Assembly (NCBI RefSeq): GCF_007991515.1
Contig: NZ_BJYM01000004.1
Location: forward strand, 186,001 to 250,000
Origin: Oceanobacillus sojae
GTDB lineage: Bacteria; Bacillota; Bacilli; Bacillales; Amphibacillaceae
Length of the DNA: 64,000 nt
Direction of reading: 5' to 3'
Shown here: positions 62,223 through 64,000 of the stretch, one piece after another
Numbering within the stretch: the stretch's first letter is position 1
Layout of the letters: every line of letters starts with the position of its first letter
Position numbers and translations under genes: made by a program
Notes under the pieces: model-generated
Seen by the model: the letters and a program-made list of their open reading frames with translations, nothing else
Told to the model about the DNA's origin: nothing
Database searches by the model: none

Positions 62223-63578
62223 TTAACATAATTGCTCTAAAAATGTTTCAAATTTCATTCCTCTTGATGCCTTCAACAGGATAAGGTTTTCTGGTTGCAA
62301 ATATTTTTCTACATGACCCGCAAGTTCATCTTTGTCTGCTAAATGTACAGCAGGCAGCTCAGGAAGCTTCCTTTTCAGCTCATCATGTATGTAATAGGAA
62401 TTATTTCCATACGTATACACAGCTGTAATCTCAGAATTAATCACATCTGCAATACCCCGATGGAATTCTTCCGCATAATCACCAAGCTCTAAAATATCAC
62501 CAAGAACAAGAATTTTATGCTGATATCCTTTCATTTCTTCTACAACTTGAATGGATGCTTTCATAGATGCAGGTGAAGCATTATAAGCATCATTAATTAC
62601 TGTAATGCCTTTTTGGCCAACATGCTTTTCAAAGCGCATTTTTGTCATCTCTAATTGCCCAAATGCTTTGTGTATTGCCTCGGATGTTATTCCCAGTTCA
62701 TAAGCCAGCTTAATAACATAAGCTGCGTTTTTCGCATGATGCCTTCCCAAGAGCGGAATTTGATAGGATTCCTCGCCAATCTCGAAAGTAGTTACTGTTT
62801 CTTCAACTGCTATATTGCTGACAACGACATCATTATTCTCACCAAGTCCCACTAGTGTTTTACGAACTGGTACAACGGCATCTGTTAAAAGAGATTCATC
62901 TCCGTCAATAATTAACACACCCTCCGGTTTTATCCCTGAAACAATTTCTAATTTTGCTTTGGCAATTCCCTCTTTAGAGCCCAGATTTTCAATATGCTGT
63001 CCGTCAATATTTGTAATTATCGCTATATCAGGTTCGCCTATATTACTTAAAAGCTCTATTTCTCCAAAGTGATTCATGCCCATTTCCAAAATCAGCACTT
63101 CTGTCTTCTGGTCCATAGATAAAATCGTTAATGGAAGTCCAATATGATTATTGAAATTCCCTTTTGTTGCATGAGTTTTAAAGGTTGTCTGCAAAACAGC
63201 TTTTGCCAGATCTTTTGTAGTTGTTTTTCCATTTGATCCAGTAATGCCGATTACAGTCGGATTAACTTCCCTGCGATAAACAGCTGCAAGCTTCTGCAAT
63301 GCTTTTACTGTATCCTCTACAAAAAGAACCAGAAGAGAGGAAGGGAGATTTTCAGGCAGCGGTATTTCTCTTTGCCAAAAGGTTGCTACTGCTCCATTTT
63401 CTACTGCTCCGCCAATAAATTGATGCCCATCAAACCGTTCACCGGAAATAGGCACGTATAGTCCATTATGAGAACCGGTACGACTGTCTTTAATCACTTC
63501 ATGAATTTCTAAACCAGCTGGTACACTCCCTTGATGCTGGGGGAATAATTCCATTAATTGTGTTGCAGTAATCAACAT
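62223..63578 (-). CDS. murF: UDP-N-acetylmuramoyl-tripeptide--D-alanyl-D-alanine ligase
   Basis: MurF adds D-Ala-D-Ala to the UDP-MurNAc tripeptide. The ATP motif GITGSNGKTTTKDL lies near residue 113, followed by LEMGMNHFGEIE, NIDGQHIENLGS and INDAYNASPASMKASI. Length 451 is normal. It starts 3 bases after murE. In B. subtilis murF is at the ddl locus, so its place between murE and mraY is a different arrangement. Its stop codon lies in the target duplication of the adjacent MITE-like element. Confidence 0.96.
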   Translation of the reverse strand: MLITATQLMELFPQHQGSVPAGLEIHEVIKDSRTGSHNGLYVPISGERFDGHQFIGGAVENGAVATFWQREIPLPENLPSSLLVLFVEDTVKALQKLAAVYRREVNPTVIGITGSNGKTTTKDLAKAVLQTTFKTHATKGNFNNHIGLPLTILSMDQKTEVLILEMGMNHFGEIELLSNIGEPDIAIITNIDGQHIENLGSKEGIAKAKLEIVSGIKPEGVLIIDGDESLLTDAVVPVRKTLVGLGENNDVVVSNIAVEETVTTFEIGEESYQIPLLGRHHAKNAAYVIKLAYELGITSEAIHKAFGQLEMTKMRFEKHVGQKGITVINDAYNASPASMKASIQVVEEMKGYQHKILVLGDILELGDYAEEFHRGIADVINSEITAVYTYGNNSYYIHDELKRKLPELPAVHLADKDELAGHVEKYLQPENLILLKASRGMKFETFLEQLC

Positions 63579-63581
63579 GCC

Positions 63582-64000
63582 TTACTCCCCTTTCTCTTTA
63601 ATTGCTTCCCTGGCAACTTGACGATCATCAAAATCATATTTTGTTTTGCCAACAATTTGGTAAGTTTCATGCCCTTTACCTGCAATTAGAATAATATCGT
63701 CTTTTTGAGCCAGCTCTACAGCATGCTTAATTGCTTCTGTACGGTCGACAATCACTTCAAAGGCTGCTTCTTTATCAGATAAATGATTTGTCATATCGTC
63801 CAAAATTTGCACCGGGTCCTCTGTACGCGGATTATCCGATGTAAATAACGCGTGATCTGCATATTTCACAGCAACATCTGCCATTAACGGACGTTTAGTA
63901 CGGTCCCGGTCACCTCCGCACCCTACAACAACATAAACTTTACGCTTCGCAAATTCGCGGCTGGTTTGCAAGACATTCTCCAAGGAATCAGGAGTATGTG
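63582..64000 (-). CDS. murE: UDP-MurNAc-tripeptide synthetase MurE (C-terminal part; 5' end outside window)
   Basis: Only about 139 C-terminal residues are inside the window; the frame stays open to the edge ([12 protein letters not shown] continues upstream). The C-terminal ligase domain shows [16 protein letters not shown] and [14 protein letters not shown] is the motif that selects meso-diaminopimelate over lysine. The protein therefore adds diaminopimelate to UDP-MurNAc-Ala-Glu. AGKGHETYQ near the end is also typical. It is coupled to murF. Confidence 0.95.
   Translation of the reverse strand, partial: HTPDSLENVLQTSREFAKRKVYVVVGCGGDRDRTKRPLMADVAVKYADHALFTSDNPRTEDPVQILDDMTNHLSDKEAAFEVIVDRTEAIKHAVELAQKDDIILIAGKGHETYQIVGKTKYDFDDRQVAREAIKEKGE

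Overview
The window is a low-GC Gram-positive chromosome segment from an endospore-forming member of the Bacillaceae. Spore genes (spoVM, spoIIGA, sigE, sigG, a spoVE-type ftsW), a PyrR-controlled pyr operon, FapR, PrkC/PrpC, DivIVA/SepF and a meso-diaminopimelate-type MurE support this. Gene order follows the Bacillus subtilis murE-to-fabD region, read on the minus strand. Acidic low-complexity tails (PrkC, DivIB) and the gene losses make me think of an Oceanobacillus/Virgibacillus-like halotolerant genus; that is inference only.

Layout in transcription order (right to left): murE (cut by the window edge)-murF-mraY-murD-spoVE (64000-58316); divIB-ftsA-ftsZ (57784-54259); the early sporulation cluster spoIIGA-sigE-sigG (53834-51275); ylmC-pgeF-ylmE-sepF-ylmG-ylmH-divIVA (50727-46717); a T-box-controlled ileS (46677-43580); lspA-rluD type (43111-41727); the pyrR-B-C-AA-AB-K-D-F-E operon with two PyrR attenuators (41730-31457). 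A small accessory patch follows (31453-26743): methyltransferase, LysR regulator, Ohr, FMN reductase and RqcH. Then come a Ca-type P-ATPase, remA-gmk-rpoZ-coaBC-priA-fmt-rsmB, prpC-prkC-rsgA-rpe-thiN-spoVM, a plus-strand rpmB, yloU-fakA, sdaAB-sdaAA, recG and fapR-plsX-fabD (cut by the left edge).

The clusters combine peptidoglycan precursor synthesis and septum assembly, the switch from mother-cell to forespore sigma factors, pyrimidine synthesis with feedback attenuation, translation quality control and modification, cell-wall-sensing phosphorylation, and membrane lipid synthesis with its own repressor.

I found no wholly new multi-gene system. The interest lies in regulatory DNA and repeats. 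These include a FapR operator on the transcription start, a spoIIG promoter with a 21-bp spacer and Spo0A-box-like sites, and an arm upstream of sigG complementary to its Shine-Dalgarno. A hairpin hides the spoVE ribosome site and TTG start. A 155-bp MITE-like element sits at the murF stop codon. Two copies of a terminal-inverted-repeat element lie in gaps, one carrying a nested palindromic insert. A second inverted-repeat family occupies positions where B. subtilis has ylyA and ylmA. Several genes normally in these clusters (murG, murB, pyrP, rlmN, def, yloC, ylyA, ylmA) are missing here.
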